A DNA stretch of 64,000 nt from an uncultured Tenacibaculum sp. (GTDB lineage Bacteria; Bacteroidota; Bacteroidia; Flavobacteriales; Flavobacteriaceae): NCBI RefSeq assembly GCF_947499065.1, contig NZ_CANMMT010000011.1, positions 1-64,000 of the forward strand, in the 5' to 3' direction. The translations under genes and the position numbers were made by a program. Shown in pieces: positions 1 through 11,190 of the stretch. The notes beneath the pieces are model-generated. The model was not told the DNA's origin. It made no database searches and worked only from the letters and a program-made list of their open reading frames with translations. How positions within the stretch are numbered: the first letter of the stretch is position 1; each line of letters begins with the position of its first letter.

Positions 1-1395
1 GATATTAATACGAATACAACTAACGTAAGTTTAGTAAAAGACGGAACGAACTTAAAATTAACAGATTCAGCAGGAAACGCAGTAACAGTTGCTTTATCAG
101 ATATTGATACTAATACAACCAATACAAGTTTAACCAAGGATGGAAATAATTTAAAGTTAACAGATTCAGCGGGTAATTCGGTAACTGTTGCAATTGCGGA
201 TATCAATACAACTAACGTAAGTTTAGTAAAAGATGGTACGAACTTAAAGTTAACAGATTCAGCAGGAAATGCAGTAACAGTTGCTTTATCAGATATTGAT
301 ACTAATACAACCAATACAAGTTTAACCAAGGATGGAAATAATTTAAAGTTAACAGATTCAGCGGGTAATTCGGTAACTGTTCCAATTGCAGATATTAATA
401 CGAATACAACTAACGTAAGTTTAGTAAAAGATGGAACGAACTTAAAGCTAACAGATTCAGCGGGTAATGCAGTAACAGTTGCTTTATCAGATATTGATAC
501 CAATACAACGAATACAAGTTTAACCAAGGATGGAACAAACTTAAAATTAACAGATTCAGCGGGTAATTCGGTAACTGTTCCAATTGCAGATATTAATACG
601 AATACAACTAACGTAAGTTTAGTAAAAGATGGAACGAACTTAAAGCTAACAGATTCAGCGGGTAATGCAGTAACAGTTGCTTTATCAGATATTGATACCA
701 ATACAACGAATACAAGTTTAACCAAGGATGGAACAAACTTAAAATTAACAGATTCAGCGGGTAATTCGGTAACAGTTCCAATTGCAGATATTAATACGAA
801 TACAACAAATGTAAGTTTAGTAAAAGACGGAACGAACTTAAAGTTAACAGATTCAGCGGGTAATGCAGTAACTGTTGCTATAGCTGATATTGATACCAAT
901 ACAACTAATGCAAGTTTAACGAAAGATGGAACTAATTTAAAGTTAACAGATTCAGCGGGTAATTCGGTAACTGTAGCTATAGCTGATATTGATACCAATA
1001 CAACCAATGCAAGTTTAACAAAAGACGGAACTAATCTAAAGTTAACGGATTCAGCTGGGAATAGTGTAAGTATCCCTTTAACAGATATTACAGGAGGAGT
1101 TGTAGATACTAATACGACGAATGTGAGTTTAGCAAAAGATGGAACGAATTTAAAGCTAACAGATTCAGCAGGTAATTCGGTAAGTGTTCCAATTGCAGAT
1201 ATTAATACGAATACAACAAATGTAAGTTTAGTAAAAGACGGAACGAACTTAAAATTAACAGATTCAGCGGGTAATGCAGTAACAGTTGCTTTATCAGATA
1301 TTGATACCAATACAACCAATACAAGTTTAACGAAGGACGGAACTAATTTAAAGTTAACAGATTCAGCAGGTAATAGCGTAACAATTCCATTGTCG
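1..1395 (+). repeat. Tandem coding repeats, 99-bp units in 198-bp pairs
   Basis: About 14 in-frame units start at 1, 100, 199, 292, 391, 490, 589, 688, 787, 886, 985, 1084, 1198 and 1297. Most are 99 bp (33 residues). The unit at 199 lacks 6 bp and the unit at 1084 carries a 15-bp insertion, so the frame is always kept. Units alternate between a [11 protein letters not shown] type and a [11 protein letters not shown] type, giving a 198-bp higher-order repeat. The pairs at 391-588 and 589-786 differ at only one base that I could find, which suggests recent duplication. The array continues past the left edge. Confidence 0.95.
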
Positions 1396-2148
1396 GAATT
1401 AGATAACATAACAGGAAAAGCATTAACTTCTACAGATTTAGTTGTGTCAACAGATGGAGCGACTGCTTTATTAAAGGATGTAACGATTGATATAAAAGCA
1501 AATGCAGTTACTTCTAATAAGATTTTGAATGAAACGATTTTGTCTGAGGATATTAAAAATGGAGAAGTAAAAACTGATGATATAGCAGATAAAAATGTAA
1601 CAGTTGCTAAAATTGCTAACGGAACAGCAAATCAAGTATTAATGACAAATGCTGCAGGAACTGATGTAGAATGGAGAACTGTTAATAATACTGTAAAAGA
1701 AGTGTTAAGCGCTGAATACGCTGGAGCTACATTGTATGCAGATGGAACAAATAATTTAGGAGTAATGACTTCTGATAATACTGGAGCTACAGGTAATTAT
1801 ATGAACTTCTATGAATGGTCAAGTGGTGAAGCAACAGCTCAAGATTATGATGTAGTGGTTAGATTTACATTACCAAATGATTTTACTTCATGGGACACAA
1901 ACCCTATTGTAATTGATTATCAAGCTGAAGGTGCTGCAACATTTAGTGCAACAATGTTTTTAGAAAACGGAACAGCTTTAGGTACCATCGCAGCGGCTTC
2001 TTCTGCAACATGGACTACAGCAAACTTAAATCCAGGAGCAATGACAGCAGGAAATACAGCCGTTATTTTACTAAAACTAACTAGTGCTGCTGGTGATGCT
2101 ACTAAAAAAGTAAGAGTAGGTGATATTACACTTAACTATAAAAAATAA
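1..2148 (+). CDS. Repeat-rich surface/fibre-like protein, 5' end missing
   Basis: The reading frame is open from base 1 to the stop at 2146-2148. The GTG at 1123 is only an internal codon, so the true start is outside the window. Residues from the first 1395 bases are beta-type repeats with the core [14 protein letters not shown]. After them come a linker with repeated [24 protein letters not shown] stretches and a roughly 140-residue C-terminal domain rich in Thr, Ala and aromatic residues, ending [13 protein letters not shown]. This layout, a repetitive stalk and a compact head, resembles fibres and adhesins of Bacteroidota. I see no T9SS sorting domain. The next gene starts 7 bases on, so the two are probably cotranscribed. 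Adhesion or structural function is inferred from architecture only. Confidence 0.8.
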   Translation, partial: DINTNTTNVSLVKDGTNLKLTDSAGNAVTVALSDIDTNTTNTSLTKDGNNLKLTDSAGNSVTVAIADINTTNVSLVKDGTNLKLTDSAGNAVTVALSDIDTNTTNTSLTKDGNNLKLTDSAGNSVTVPIADINTNTTNVSLVKDGTNLKLTDSAGNAVTVALSDIDTNTTNTSLTKDGTNLKLTDSAGNSVTVPIADINTNTTNVSLVKDGTNLKLTDSAGNAVTVALSDIDTNTTNTSLTKDGTNLKLTDSAGNSVTVPIADINTNTTNVSLVKDGTNLKLTDSAGNAVTVAIADIDTNTTNASLTKDGTNLKLTDSAGNSVTVAIADIDTNTTNASLTKDGTNLKLTDSAGNSVSIPLTDITGGVVDTNTTNVSLAKDGTNLKLTDSAGNSVSVPIADINTNTTNVSLVKDGTNLKLTDSAGNAVTVALSDIDTNTTNTSLTKDGTNLKLTDSAGNSVTIPLSELDNITGKALTSTDLVVSTDGATALLKDVTIDIKANAVTSNKILNETILSEDIKNGEVKTDDIADKNVTVAKIANGTANQVLMTNAAGTDVEWRTVNNTVKEVLSAEYAGATLYADGTNNLGVMTSDNTGATGNYMNFYEWSSGEATAQDYDVVVRFTLPNDFTSWDTNPIVIDYQAEGAATFSATMFLENGTALGTIAAASSATWTTANLNPGAMTAGNTAVILLKLTSAAGDATKKVRVGDITLNYKK

Positions 2149-2155
2149 TAGGATT

Positions 2156-4993
2156 ATGAAGCATATAAAATATATAATTCTATTAGGTATACTGCTCTTT
2201 ATGGGCGGTATACACAATAGTTATTCGCAAGATACGGACGGGGATGGTGTTATAGATAGTCAAGATATAGATGATGACAATGATGGTATTTTAGATGTGG
2301 TAGAAAGTCCTCTTGATGTAGTTTGGATTTCTGATCAATTTGATCAAACTATTTTTTACAGAGGAGATAACTCCAACGGAACCTTTGAAACAGGAGTAAT
2401 ACAAAATATAACTGTGCCAAATATTGGGCTTAACAATTTTGAAGATACATTTATAGGAGATGTAAATAATGACCATTTATTGGATATAATATTTATTTCA
2501 GAGCTTGAAAATAGAACTATTTGTTTTAAAGGAAAAGGAGATGGAACTTTTGAAAATGCTTTAATAACTAATATGAATGTTCCTAACATGGGAAGTGCAG
2601 GAGGTGAAATAGCATTTTTAAAAGATGCAGACGGCGATGGTTTTTTAGATATATTTTGGATGATAGATTTTAATTGGAGTGTATTTTATAAAGGAAATGG
2701 CGATGGAACTTTTCAAAATGCAATAACAACAACGCTTAATGTACCAGAAGTAGGATATGATAATACAAAAGCTTCATTCGCTGGCGATTTAGATAATGAT
2801 GGTAAAGTGGATATATACACAGTATCGGAAAGTAATCGAAGTATTTTTTATAAAGGGAATGGTAATGGATCTTTTCAAGCTGGAGTTATATCGCTTATAA
2901 CTATGCCTAATGTAGGTGGGATGAATGATATAGCTGATGCTACATTATCAGGTGATTTAGATAATGATGGTAATCTAGATTTAGTTTGGATATCAGAAAC
3001 TAATCAAAGTATTTTTTACAAAGGAAACGGAAATGGAACCTTTCAAGGAGGAGTAGCAACATTTGTTAATGTTCATGATGTAGGGCATAGTAATGCTCAA
3101 AATACATTTATAGGCGATGTAGATGCTGATGGTAATTTAGATATAGCTTTTTTAACAGAAGCCTTTAATCAAACAATATTTTATAAAGGGAATGGAAATG
3201 GGACTTTTCAAGATGGTGTAATAACAAGTCAAGTTATACAAAATATTGGTACAAGTGATAAAGAAATTGCTTTTATGGGAAGTTTTAATTTGGATCCAGA
3301 TGGTGATAATATTCCAAACCATTTAGATTTAGATTCAGATAATGATGGTATTCCTGACAACGTAGAAGCACAGACTACAGCAGGTTATGTAGCTCCAAAT
3401 GCTGATACACCAGCTATGTATATTGCTAATAGAGGATTAAATTCTGCATATTTAACGGGAGGTTTAAGGCCTGTAAATACTGATGGAACAGATACTCCAG
3501 ATTTTACTGATACAGATTCCGATAATCAAGAAGAAGGTGATAGTGTAGAAGGAGGGGTAACTGCAAATCCAACTTATGCAGATGTAAACGGTAGTATCGA
3601 CAATCCTACAACATTACCTAATTCTGACGGTATCGATGATGTGGATTATAGAGATATTGTTGCACCTGGAGGTGTAAAAATAGGTTTAGGATTTTGGTTG
3701 AAAGCAAATGTAGGTACAGTAGGTAGTCCAACTCTTACAGAATGGAAAGATCAATCAACTTTTAAAAGAGATGCTAGTGTAGTTACAGGAGATCCTTCAT
3801 TTTTTCAATTTAATCTAAGTTATAATCCTGCAATTAGATTTGATGGGAACGATTATTTTACTTTGAATACTGAGCATAAGTTTTTCCCAACTAATTATAC
3901 AGCTGCTGAAGCTTTTAGTGTAGCGAAAAGTAATTCTTCAGGGACGGATAATGGTCATCCGTATGATTTTGGAGGGGCAAACTCTGCTAGAGGATATTAT
4001 TATCCAGACCAACAAGGTGTACTTTATCAAGGGTCTTTTACAACAGATCGTTTAGCTTTTAATACAACAACTAATGCGATAATTGATTCAAAAGCAGGTG
4101 CACTTGTAACTGGAGATCCTTTAAATTTAGCTAATTGGAATATTTATGGTACGCATAGTGCAGCTAATAATTGGGGAATTCAGTTTAACGGACAGGCTAA
4201 AACATCAACAACAGTAAATATTACTGATTTTTCTTTTCCAACAACTAATGGAGTTTATATAGGGGCTGCACAGAATACAAATTTTACAGGAGATATTAGT
4301 GAGATAATATTGTATAGTAGAGTGCTTTCTAATGCGGAAAGGCATCGAGTAAATAGTTATAATGCAGTAAAATATGGGATAACTTTAAATCAAACAACTC
4401 CAACAAATTATGTTGCAAGTGATGGAACAGTTATATGGGATACATCTGTAAATTCATCATATGCTCATGATATCGCGGGTATTGGTAGAGATGAGGCTTC
4501 AGCTTTACATCAAAAACAATCCAAATCAGTAAATGTAGATGCTTTGGTTTCTATAGGTTTAGGAAATGTTGTTGCATCCAATGCTGCGAACACAAATACT
4601 TTTACAAATAATAAAAATTTCTTGGTATGGGCAAATAATAATGCAAGTACAACCATGGTTAATTCGGGAATAGCTGTTGCTTTTGCACAAAAAATTAACC
4701 GTAATTGGCTGGTAAAAGAAACAGGAACAGTTGAAGAGGTTTTATTACAAATTCCAGATGCTTTAGGAACTGCATTATTTGGTAGTACAGATAATTTAAC
4801 ATTATTCGTAGCAGATGATGAGAATTTTACCACCAATTTGGTAACTGTACCTTTTGTGAAAAATGGTGTTTTTCAGGAGGCAAAAATAAATTTTAACGGA
4901 ACTAAATATTTTTCTTTTGGAATTCCTAGAACTAGCTTTATGCGTCATGGAAAAACGTTTAAAAATCTTAAAGAAACTAGAATGGAATGGTAA
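2156..4993 (+). CDS. Secreted VCBS/FG-GAP-like and LamG-like protein
   Basis: I start at the ATG at 2156, which gives a clean signal peptide (about residues 1-24, ending NSYSQ); upstream codons in frame lie inside the preceding gene. The mature N-terminus has DTDGDG and DDDNDGILD motifs of the thrombospondin type 3 calcium-binding kind. Six FG-GAP/VCBS-like repeats follow, each with a core close to [13 protein letters not shown] and a DxDxDG-type loop, then another calcium-binding segment, and a concanavalin/LamG-like domain beginning near [10 protein letters not shown]. The protein ends [17 protein letters not shown], a short basic tail rather than an ordinary T9SS type A domain. It lies 7 bases after the repeat protein and probably forms one surface-protein operon with it. 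Ligand unknown. Confidence 0.8.
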   Translation: MKHIKYIILLGILLFMGGIHNSYSQDTDGDGVIDSQDIDDDNDGILDVVESPLDVVWISDQFDQTIFYRGDNSNGTFETGVIQNITVPNIGLNNFEDTFIGDVNNDHLLDIIFISELENRTICFKGKGDGTFENALITNMNVPNMGSAGGEIAFLKDADGDGFLDIFWMIDFNWSVFYKGNGDGTFQNAITTTLNVPEVGYDNTKASFAGDLDNDGKVDIYTVSESNRSIFYKGNGNGSFQAGVISLITMPNVGGMNDIADATLSGDLDNDGNLDLVWISETNQSIFYKGNGNGTFQGGVATFVNVHDVGHSNAQNTFIGDVDADGNLDIAFLTEAFNQTIFYKGNGNGTFQDGVITSQVIQNIGTSDKEIAFMGSFNLDPDGDNIPNHLDLDSDNDGIPDNVEAQTTAGYVAPNADTPAMYIANRGLNSAYLTGGLRPVNTDGTDTPDFTDTDSDNQEEGDSVEGGVTANPTYADVNGSIDNPTTLPNSDGIDDVDYRDIVAPGGVKIGLGFWLKANVGTVGSPTLTEWKDQSTFKRDASVVTGDPSFFQFNLSYNPAIRFDGNDYFTLNTEHKFFPTNYTAAEAFSVAKSNSSGTDNGHPYDFGGANSARGYYYPDQQGVLYQGSFTTDRLAFNTTTNAIIDSKAGALVTGDPLNLANWNIYGTHSAANNWGIQFNGQAKTSTTVNITDFSFPTTNGVYIGAAQNTNFTGDISEIILYSRVLSNAERHRVNSYNAVKYGITLNQTTPTNYVASDGTVIWDTSVNSSYAHDIAGIGRDEASALHQKQSKSVNVDALVSIGLGNVVASNAANTNTFTNNKNFLVWANNNASTTMVNSGIAVAFAQKINRNWLVKETGTVEEVLLQIPDALGTALFGSTDNLTLFVADDENFTTNLVTVPFVKNGVFQEAKINFNGTKYFSFGIPRTSFMRHGKTFKNLKETRMEW

Positions 4994-5084
4994 GGATGTG
5001 TAAAATATAACGTCTTTAGTAAAGTGAAAGTTAGTAGTTTTTTAAGGTGAAAAGACTAACAAAGTCTATTAAATACTAACAATT

Positions 5085-5114
5085 AAGAGTAACCAGAAAT
5101 GGTTGCTCTTTTTT
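5085..5114 (+). terminator. Rho-independent terminator
   Basis: A 10-bp stem (AAGAGTAACC with GGTTGCTCTT, one G-T pair) around a 6-base loop is followed by a T run. It lies about 90 bases after the stop at 4993 and would end the surface-protein operon. Confidence 0.75.
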
Positions 5115-5207
5115 ACTATAAACAAACTTTATTTGCTGAAATCGTGTTATTAAAAATAAAGATGCTATTTTTACCGAAATTTTTATAAACCTACTAACTG
5201 TATAAAA

Positions 5208-5654
5208 ATGAGGAAATTAATAGTAGTATTGTTATTCTTAACAAGTATCGTGTCGTACGGACAAATCCACAATCCTGTAAAATGGACTACATCTGTAAAG
5301 AAAATTTCAGAAAAAGAAGCTGAATTAGTAGCTACGGCAAGTTTAGAAAACGATTGGCATATTTACTCGCAAAATATACCAAAAGGAGGTCCAATCCCTA
5401 CATTATTTTCTTTTGTTGGTGACCAACGTTACTTAAAAAAGGGAAATACAAAAGAAGGAGAAGGACATGAAGTTGATGATAAGTTGTTTGACATGCGTGT
5501 TAAATACTTTGATAAGAAAGCTGTTTTTACACAACGAGTAAGATTAAAAACTACAGAGAAGTTTGTAATTAAAGGAACAGTAGAATACATGGTATGTTCT
5601 GGTACAAATTGTTTACCTCCTAAAGAAGTAGATTTATCTTTTTCAGTAAATTAA
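5208..5654 (+). CDS. Stand-alone DsbD N-terminal (alpha) domain protein
   Basis: A 148-residue exported protein: signal peptide (about residues 1-19, ending SYGQ) and one immunoglobulin-like DsbD alpha domain. It keeps the redox pair in the family context [15 protein letters not shown]. In DsbD this domain passes electrons from the membrane domain to periplasmic partners. The protein is a clear paralogue of the N-terminal domain of the next gene, sharing NPxKW, GGPIPT and CLPPKEVDL. The two genes are 26 bases apart and likely cotranscribed. It probably acts as an extra periplasmic electron shuttle, which is inference from domain content. Confidence 0.85.
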   Translation: MRKLIVVLLFLTSIVSYGQIHNPVKWTTSVKKISEKEAELVATASLENDWHIYSQNIPKGGPIPTLFSFVGDQRYLKKGNTKEGEGHEVDDKLFDMRVKYFDKKAVFTQRVRLKTTEKFVIKGTVEYMVCSGTNCLPPKEVDLSFSVN

Positions 5655-5680
5655 AAAATTATCCCCTTAATAAAGTTTAA

Positions 5681-7660
5681 ATGAAGAACCTTTTTGCATT
5701 CTTGCTCCTTTTTACGATTAGTTTTGGCGTAAAAGGGCAAATTTTCAATCCTATAAAATGGAAAACTAAAGTAGAAAAAACGTCAGAATCAAAGTACAAA
5801 TTAAAAGCCGAAGCCATAATTGAGCAAGGTTGGACTTTGTATTCTCAGGAAGTTCCACAAGGTGGTCCAATCCCTACTACTTTTACGTATGATGATGAAG
5901 GAGGTAAAATTAAATTACTAGGAAATACATCAGAACCTAAAGGAAAATTAAAGTTTACAAAGCTTTTTAATGAAGAAGGAATGAGTATTAAATCCTTCGC
6001 TATTAAAGCAGTTTTTGAGCAAGATATAAAATTAGTAGATAGCCAAATAAAAAAGGTAAATGCTTTTGTAGAATTTATTGCTTGTACTGATGAGCAATGT
6101 TTACCTCCTAAAGAAGTAGACTTAGTTTTCGATTTAGAGAAAGCTACTGTGGCTACAAAAAAAGGAGAAGCAAATAAAGCAGCTACTAAAGACGGAAAAG
6201 CTAAAGAAAAGAAAGGTTTAGTAAGTATTTTTATTATTGCCTTTTTATCTGGTTTTGCAGCATTGTTAACACCATGTGTATTTCCAATGATTCCAATGAC
6301 GGTTAGCTTTTTTACAAAACAAAGTAAGAGTAAATCGAAAGGAATTAGAAATGCTATTATCTATGGATTATCTATTATAGCAATTTATGTATTGTTAGGA
6401 TATGTAGTAACTGGAATTTTTGGAGCCGATGCATTAAATGCATTGTCAACTAATGTATGGTTTAACATAGCGTTCTTTTTAATATTAATCATTTTTGCTG
6501 TATCATTCCTTGGAGCATTTGAAATTACATTGCCAAGTTCATGGGCAACAAAAGTAGATTCACAAGCAGATAGAGGAGGATTGATAGGAATCTTTTTCAT
6601 GGCATTAGCCTTAGCAATTGTATCGTTTTCATGTACAGGACCAATTGTTGGAACTTTATTAGTAGAAGCTGCTACTAAAGGAGGAATAGCACCTGTGGTA
6701 GGAATGTTAGGATTCTCATCGGCAATTGCTTTACCATTTGCTTTATTTGCAGCATTCCCAGGTTGGTTAAATTCATTACCAAAATCGGGAGGTTGGTTAA
6801 ATACAGTAAAAGTTGTTTTAGGATTCTTAGAATTAGCATTAGCATTTAAATTCTTATCAAATGCAGATTTAGTATTACAACTGCACTTATTAGAAAGAGA
6901 AGTGTTTATTGCTATTTGGATTGCAATTTTTGGAGCATTAGCATTTTATTTATTCGGAAAAATACAATTACCTCACGATAGTCCACAAAGTCATATTTCT
7001 GTAGGAAGATTAAGCCTAGGTTTAATAGCTTTATCATTTACTATATATATGATACCAGGTTTATGGGGAGCACCTTTAAATTTAATTAGTGCTTTTCCAC
7101 CACCACAACATTATAGTGAATCGCCATATGGAGTTGGATTTACAAAACAAGCAACAGTGAGTGTTGCTAACCAACAAAATGATGATCATGGAGGATTGCC
7201 AGAAGGAGCACACTTAATGCCTCCTCATGATATTGTGGCTTTTCACGATTATGATAAAGGATTAGCGTATGCTAAAAAAGTTGGAAAACCAGTTATGATC
7301 GATTTTACAGGACATGCTTGTGTTAACTGTCGTAAAATGGAACAAAACGTATGGGTAAAACCTAAAGTTTTAGATGTTTTAAAGAATAAAGTAGTATTAA
7401 TTTCTCTTTATGTAGATGACAAACGACCTTTAGAAGAGAATGAAGTTGTAGATTCTAAGTTAAATCCAGGAAAGAAATTAAAGTATATTGGTCAAAAGTG
7501 GAGTGAATTACAGACTATTAAGTATAAGGCTAATTCACAACCATTTTATGTATTAATGGCACATGATGAATCTAACTTAATAGATCCAGTGGCATATACA
7601 CCTGATGCAGATGAATATTTTAATTGGCTAGAAAAAGGAATAGCGAATTATAAAAAATAA
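5681..7660 (+). CDS. dsbD: Thiol:disulfide interchange protein DsbD
   Basis: A full three-domain DsbD of 659 residues. The signal peptide spans about residues 1-20. The periplasmic alpha domain (20-150) has Cys135 and Cys140. The membrane domain (about 180-465, eight predicted helices) has the conserved cysteines in TPCVFPM (Cys199) and FSCTGP (Cys318). The C-terminal thioredoxin-like gamma domain has the CVNC pair (Cys547, Cys550). The family moves reducing power from cytoplasmic thioredoxin to the periplasm for disulfide isomerisation and cytochrome maturation. All six catalytic cysteines are present, so it should be active. Its neighbour at 5208 duplicates the alpha domain. Confidence 0.95.
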   Translation: MKNLFAFLLLFTISFGVKGQIFNPIKWKTKVEKTSESKYKLKAEAIIEQGWTLYSQEVPQGGPIPTTFTYDDEGGKIKLLGNTSEPKGKLKFTKLFNEEGMSIKSFAIKAVFEQDIKLVDSQIKKVNAFVEFIACTDEQCLPPKEVDLVFDLEKATVATKKGEANKAATKDGKAKEKKGLVSIFIIAFLSGFAALLTPCVFPMIPMTVSFFTKQSKSKSKGIRNAIIYGLSIIAIYVLLGYVVTGIFGADALNALSTNVWFNIAFFLILIIFAVSFLGAFEITLPSSWATKVDSQADRGGLIGIFFMALALAIVSFSCTGPIVGTLLVEAATKGGIAPVVGMLGFSSAIALPFALFAAFPGWLNSLPKSGGWLNTVKVVLGFLELALAFKFLSNADLVLQLHLLEREVFIAIWIAIFGALAFYLFGKIQLPHDSPQSHISVGRLSLGLIALSFTIYMIPGLWGAPLNLISAFPPPQHYSESPYGVGFTKQATVSVANQQNDDHGGLPEGAHLMPPHDIVAFHDYDKGLAYAKKVGKPVMIDFTGHACVNCRKMEQNVWVKPKVLDVLKNKVVLISLYVDDKRPLEENEVVDSKLNPGKKLKYIGQKWSELQTIKYKANSQPFYVLMAHDESNLIDPVAYTPDADEYFNWLEKGIANYKK

Positions 7661-7670
7661 GTAAATAAAA

Positions 7671-7704
7671 AAAACACTTTAGAATTTTCTAAAGTGTTTT
7701 TTTT
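7671..7704. terminator. Bidirectional terminator after dsbD
   Basis: An inverted repeat (AAAACACTTTAGAA and its complement) with A and T runs on both sides lies between the convergent dsbD and S37 peptidase genes, so it can serve both. Confidence 0.85.
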
Positions 7705-7727
7705 GAACTAAAAATAAGAGTACCAAA

Positions 7728-9035
7728 CTATTTTACAGGATATAGTTTCACATCTTTTCCTAGCCAAGCCTGTAGTTTGTTGTAAATTTTTTCTTGATCT
7801 TCTTTAGAAAAGTGTTTGATTCTTGTACCATGATCAGCATCAGCCAATACCATTTTTAAAGCATCTACATTAGGCTTTGGATTTGGAGCACAAGCACCCC
7901 AAGGGTCGTATGCACCATAAATATACAATATGTTGTTTCCTTTGTTTTCAACAAAATCTCTTACCTCTTTGATATAGTTTTCATTGTATGATAAGTCAAC
8001 ATTTTTAGGAGCAAACCTCATGTTAGATGGAGAGCTAACAACTTTTAATAAGTCTTTTACAGGTTCTAAATCAAAACCGTAATATCCTAATTCTTTAATG
8101 TGTTGGTAAAAAGAAGGAAGGTAATAATCAAATCCCCAATCGCTATATAAAGAAAAGCCAGATACTTTTACCAAATAGTCAAATAGTTCTTTAGAATTAG
8201 CTTTGTCAGAAGGGATTTCATTGCATTTTCCACCCCACTGCCAAAATGAAAAAGGAAATTCTAAAACAGAGTATTCTAAAGCTTCCTCTTGAGAAAGTTC
8301 AGTAAAATTCATTTTCTTTTCTTCAGCATAAGAAGTTAAATGATTAAGTATTTCGACTCTGTTTTTTAGAACAGCTCTTTGAAAGTTTTTAATAGCGTTT
8401 CTACATTCTTCACTGCCTACTGAATTAATTAAGTTTGTAGTTCTTTCATCTTCCAAACCATTAATTAATGGAGCTACATACGGAACAGCTACATCAACAT
8501 CATTAGGATATTTAGATTTATAAATTAATGTAGTTTCACCTCCCTTACTAATTCCTGAAGACAACCATTTTCCTTTGTATAAGGTTTTTAATTTGCTTAC
8601 AATAGCATGATAATCTTCAATAGCATTATCGTTGGTTAAATATTTCCAAGGAATAGAGTCGGGTCTAGATTTTCCATACATTCTATATTCAACAATAACT
8701 TGATTTCCTTTTAAAAGCTTACTTAATTCAGTAGTTCTATTTCTTGAAGCATAACCATCAGTAATAATTACTGTTGGGTTTTTATAATCGGCATGAGAAA
8801 CATACATATAATGTTTAAAAGTTCCTTCTGATGGATTTTTAGGATTTAAATTTTGTTCCAAAACAACTTGATAGGCATCAGTAAAGTGATCGTTAACTTT
8901 AATAGAGTCTATTTGAGCTTTAGGAAATAAGTTTTGTAGTTGGGTTTTAAATGTGATTTCCTTTTTCTCTTTTGTTTCTTTACAAGAAATAAGAGTTATT
9001 AGAAAAAGAAAAGGTAAAAATTTAAATAGTTTCAT
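7728..9035 (-). CDS. S37 family (PS-10 type) serine peptidase, lipoprotein
   Basis: I chose the ATG at 9035 over the TTG at 9041 because it directly starts the signal sequence. The protein has 435 residues and a lipobox LISC with Cys18 as the lipid anchor. The nucleophile elbow is GISKGGE, the GxSxGG form of the alpha/beta-hydrolase fold. ADADHGTR near the C-terminus fits the catalytic His region, and YGAYDPWGA the Asp region. Overall it matches the S37 (Streptomyces PS-10 tripeptidyl aminopeptidase) family. It should be a membrane-anchored exopeptidase releasing short peptides. It sits next to the hydroxyproline cluster, which suggests a role in feeding it proline-rich peptides, though its transcription unit is separate. 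Confidence 0.82.
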   Translation of the reverse strand: MKLFKFLPFLFLITLISCKETKEKKEITFKTQLQNLFPKAQIDSIKVNDHFTDAYQVVLEQNLNPKNPSEGTFKHYMYVSHADYKNPTVIITDGYASRNRTTELSKLLKGNQVIVEYRMYGKSRPDSIPWKYLTNDNAIEDYHAIVSKLKTLYKGKWLSSGISKGGETTLIYKSKYPNDVDVAVPYVAPLINGLEDERTTNLINSVGSEECRNAIKNFQRAVLKNRVEILNHLTSYAEEKKMNFTELSQEEALEYSVLEFPFSFWQWGGKCNEIPSDKANSKELFDYLVKVSGFSLYSDWGFDYYLPSFYQHIKELGYYGFDLEPVKDLLKVVSSPSNMRFAPKNVDLSYNENYIKEVRDFVENKGNNILYIYGAYDPWGACAPNPKPNVDALKMVLADADHGTRIKHFSKEDQEKIYNKLQAWLGKDVKLYPVK

Positions 9036-9155
9036 AATCAAATATTTATTGGTTAAAATTAAAGGCTTTAGAAAACTCGATATGATACTATTTTATCTAT
9101 ATTAATGTAAATATTGATGTGTATTAGGGTAAGATATTCTTAAAAACTAAAAAAC

Positions 9156-10130
9156 ATGTACTTTTATCCTATGAACCCTATTATTCAAATAAGTAGCGAT
9201 TTTATTGAAGGAAATACGAGTTTTCCTAAGCTAATAGCTGAATTAAAAAAAAGCTTTTCAAAAAAAGATGTGATTGTTCCTATGAGGCATCATCACGATT
9301 TTCCTAATCCAGAGGTTGAATCAGATTCTACATTATTGTTAATGCCAGCTTGGGAACCCAATAAAAATGCAGGAGTAAAAATAGTAACAGTAAGTCCGGA
9401 GAATGGTCAATTTAATTTACCTTCTATAAATGGGACATACATATACTTAGATGCTTTAAAAGGTACTATTAAAGCTATTTTAGAAGCAAAAAGTTTAACA
9501 GTAAAAAGAACGGCTGCTGCTTCAGCTTTGGCATCCACATTTTTATCAAAAGAAAATTCGAGTTCTTTATTAATGATTGGTACAGGAGCTTTATCAGTTA
9601 ATCTTATTAAAGCGCATGCTTCAGTTAGACCTATAAAAGAAGTGTTTGTTTGGGGAAGGAACTTTAAAAAAGCTGTTAATATAGTTAATAGTTTACAAGT
9701 AGAAAACTTCTCTATAACGGCCATTCAAACTATTGAAGAGAAAATAGGAGAGGTAGATATTATTTCCTGCGCAACATTATCAGCAACACCTTTAGTTTTA
9801 GGTAAGTTGATAAGAGAAGGACAACATATAGACTTAGTAGGAGCGTATAAAAAGAATATGCGAGAAGCTGACGATGATGTGATAACGAAAGCAACGGTAT
9901 TTGTAGATACTTTTCAAGGAGGTTTAAAAGAAAGCGGAGATATAGTAATACCATTGGAAAATGGAACGCTTAAAGAGGAGGAAATCAAAGCAGATTTATT
10001 TGAATTAAGTTCAGATCAGAAAAAAGGAAGAATTTCAGAAACAGAAATAACAGTTTTTAAATCGGTAGGGCATGCTCTTGAAGATTTAGCAGCTGCAAAT
10101 TATTATTACAATCAATATACCAATGAGTAA
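9156..10130 (+). CDS. Ornithine cyclodeaminase/mu-crystallin family, likely pyrroline-2-carboxylate reductase
   Basis: 324 residues with a Rossmann NAD(P)-binding stretch MIGTGALSVNLIKAH (about residues 140-155) and the family's substrate-side MRHHHDF region. The ornithine cyclodeaminase/mu-crystallin family includes the reductases that turn delta-1-pyrroline-2-carboxylate into L-proline. The stop overlaps the start of the trans-3-hydroxyproline dehydratase gene by 8 bases. That enzyme makes exactly this substrate, so I favour the reductase over ornithine cyclodeaminase or alanine dehydrogenase. An ATG at 9171 is an alternative start that would drop five residues; the A-rich stretch before 9156 favours the longer form. 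Specificity rests on context. Confidence 0.82.
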   Translation: MYFYPMNPIIQISSDFIEGNTSFPKLIAELKKSFSKKDVIVPMRHHHDFPNPEVESDSTLLLMPAWEPNKNAGVKIVTVSPENGQFNLPSINGTYIYLDALKGTIKAILEAKSLTVKRTAAASALASTFLSKENSSSLLMIGTGALSVNLIKAHASVRPIKEVFVWGRNFKKAVNIVNSLQVENFSITAIQTIEEKIGEVDIISCATLSATPLVLGKLIREGQHIDLVGAYKKNMREADDDVITKATVFVDTFQGGLKESGDIVIPLENGTLKEEEIKADLFELSSDQKKGRISETEITVFKSVGHALEDLAAANYYYNQYTNE

Positions 10131-11190
10131 AACATACCAAAATATACTTTCAAAAACAGAGTTCAATCCGTCTGAAGATTGGTTGCAAATCAAAACTATT
10201 GATATGCATACTGGGGGAGAACCTTTACGTGTTATTGTAGACGGGTTTCCAGAATTAAAAGGAAATTCGGTATTAGAATATCGTAGATATTGTAAAGAAA
10301 ATTATGATCATTTAAGAACAGCATTAATGTTTGAACCACGTGGTCATGCAGATATGTATGGTTGTATTTTATTACCACCTAATGATGATGAAGGTGATTT
10401 TGGAATTCTGTTTTTACATAACGAAGGGTATTCTACAATGTGCGGGCATGCCATTATAGCTATTTCTACGTTGGCAATAGAAATGAATTGGGTAAATGTA
10501 AAAGAGGGTGATAATATTTTAAAAATTGATGCGCCTTGTGGTAGAATTACATCATATGCAAATGTAAAAGATGGAAAAGTAACAGGAGTTCGTTTTCATT
10601 GTGTACCTAGCTTTGTTGTAGGTTTAGACAGAAAGGTAAATGTAGATGGAGTAGGAGAGGTAGTGTATGATTTAGCTTATGGAGGTGCTTTTTATGCATA
10701 TGTTGATATGGCTAAAAATAATTTAGATTTTGATTTAACTCCTAATTCTTACCGAAAATTAATAAGCAAGGGAATGGATATTAAACATGCGGTAATGAAT
10801 GAAGATAAAGAAGTGAAACATCCATATGAAGAAGATTTAAGCTTTTTATATGGAACTATTTTTATCGATAATACAAAACAAGAGTCAGGTAATGATAGTA
10901 GAAATGTATGCATTTTTGCTGAAGGTGAAGTAGATCGTTGTCCTACCGGATCAGGAGTGTCAGGAAGAATGGCAATACATAAGGCTAGAAAAGAAATAGA
11001 CCTTGGAGAAACTATGACTATAGAAAGTATAACAGGTTCTGTATTTAAAGGGTCCGTAGTTTCAGAAGACCAATATGGTTCGTTTACATCAGTAATACCA
11101 CAAGTAGAAGGAACTGCTTATATTACAGGAAAACAAACTTTTATAATAGATCCTGATGACCCAATGAAAGACGGATTTATACTAAGATAA
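10123..11190 (+). CDS. trans-3-hydroxy-L-proline dehydratase
   Basis: Proline racemase family, 355 residues. The first catalytic motif is intact (TMCGHA, Cys107). In the second motif the usual SPCGTG is CPTGSG, so the position of the second catalytic Cys is Thr275. A Cys/Thr pair is the known signature of trans-3-hydroxy-L-proline dehydratases, which remove water to give delta-1-pyrroline-2-carboxylate; racemases and epimerases keep Cys/Cys. It is translationally coupled (8-base overlap) to the likely reductase upstream, completing a two-step route from trans-3-hydroxyproline to proline. The last 9 bases overlap the end of the convergent peptidase gene. Confidence 0.88.
   Translation: MSKTYQNILSKTEFNPSEDWLQIKTIDMHTGGEPLRVIVDGFPELKGNSVLEYRRYCKENYDHLRTALMFEPRGHADMYGCILLPPNDDEGDFGILFLHNEGYSTMCGHAIIAISTLAIEMNWVNVKEGDNILKIDAPCGRITSYANVKDGKVTGVRFHCVPSFVVGLDRKVNVDGVGEVVYDLAYGGAFYAYVDMAKNNLDFDLTPNSYRKLISKGMDIKHAVMNEDKEVKHPYEEDLSFLYGTIFIDNTKQESGNDSRNVCIFAEGEVDRCPTGSGVSGRMAIHKARKEIDLGETMTIESITGSVFKGSVVSEDQYGSFTSVIPQVEGTAYITGKQTFIIDPDDPMKDGFILR

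Noticed and set aside
1123..2148. A separate gene starting with GTG at 1123
   Set aside because: The frame is open from base 1 with the same repeats, so the GTG is an internal codon.
4510..4836. Minus-strand open frames inside large plus-strand genes
   Set aside because: They are shadows in AT-rich coding DNA with no start context or recognisable protein; the same holds for all similar frames in the window.
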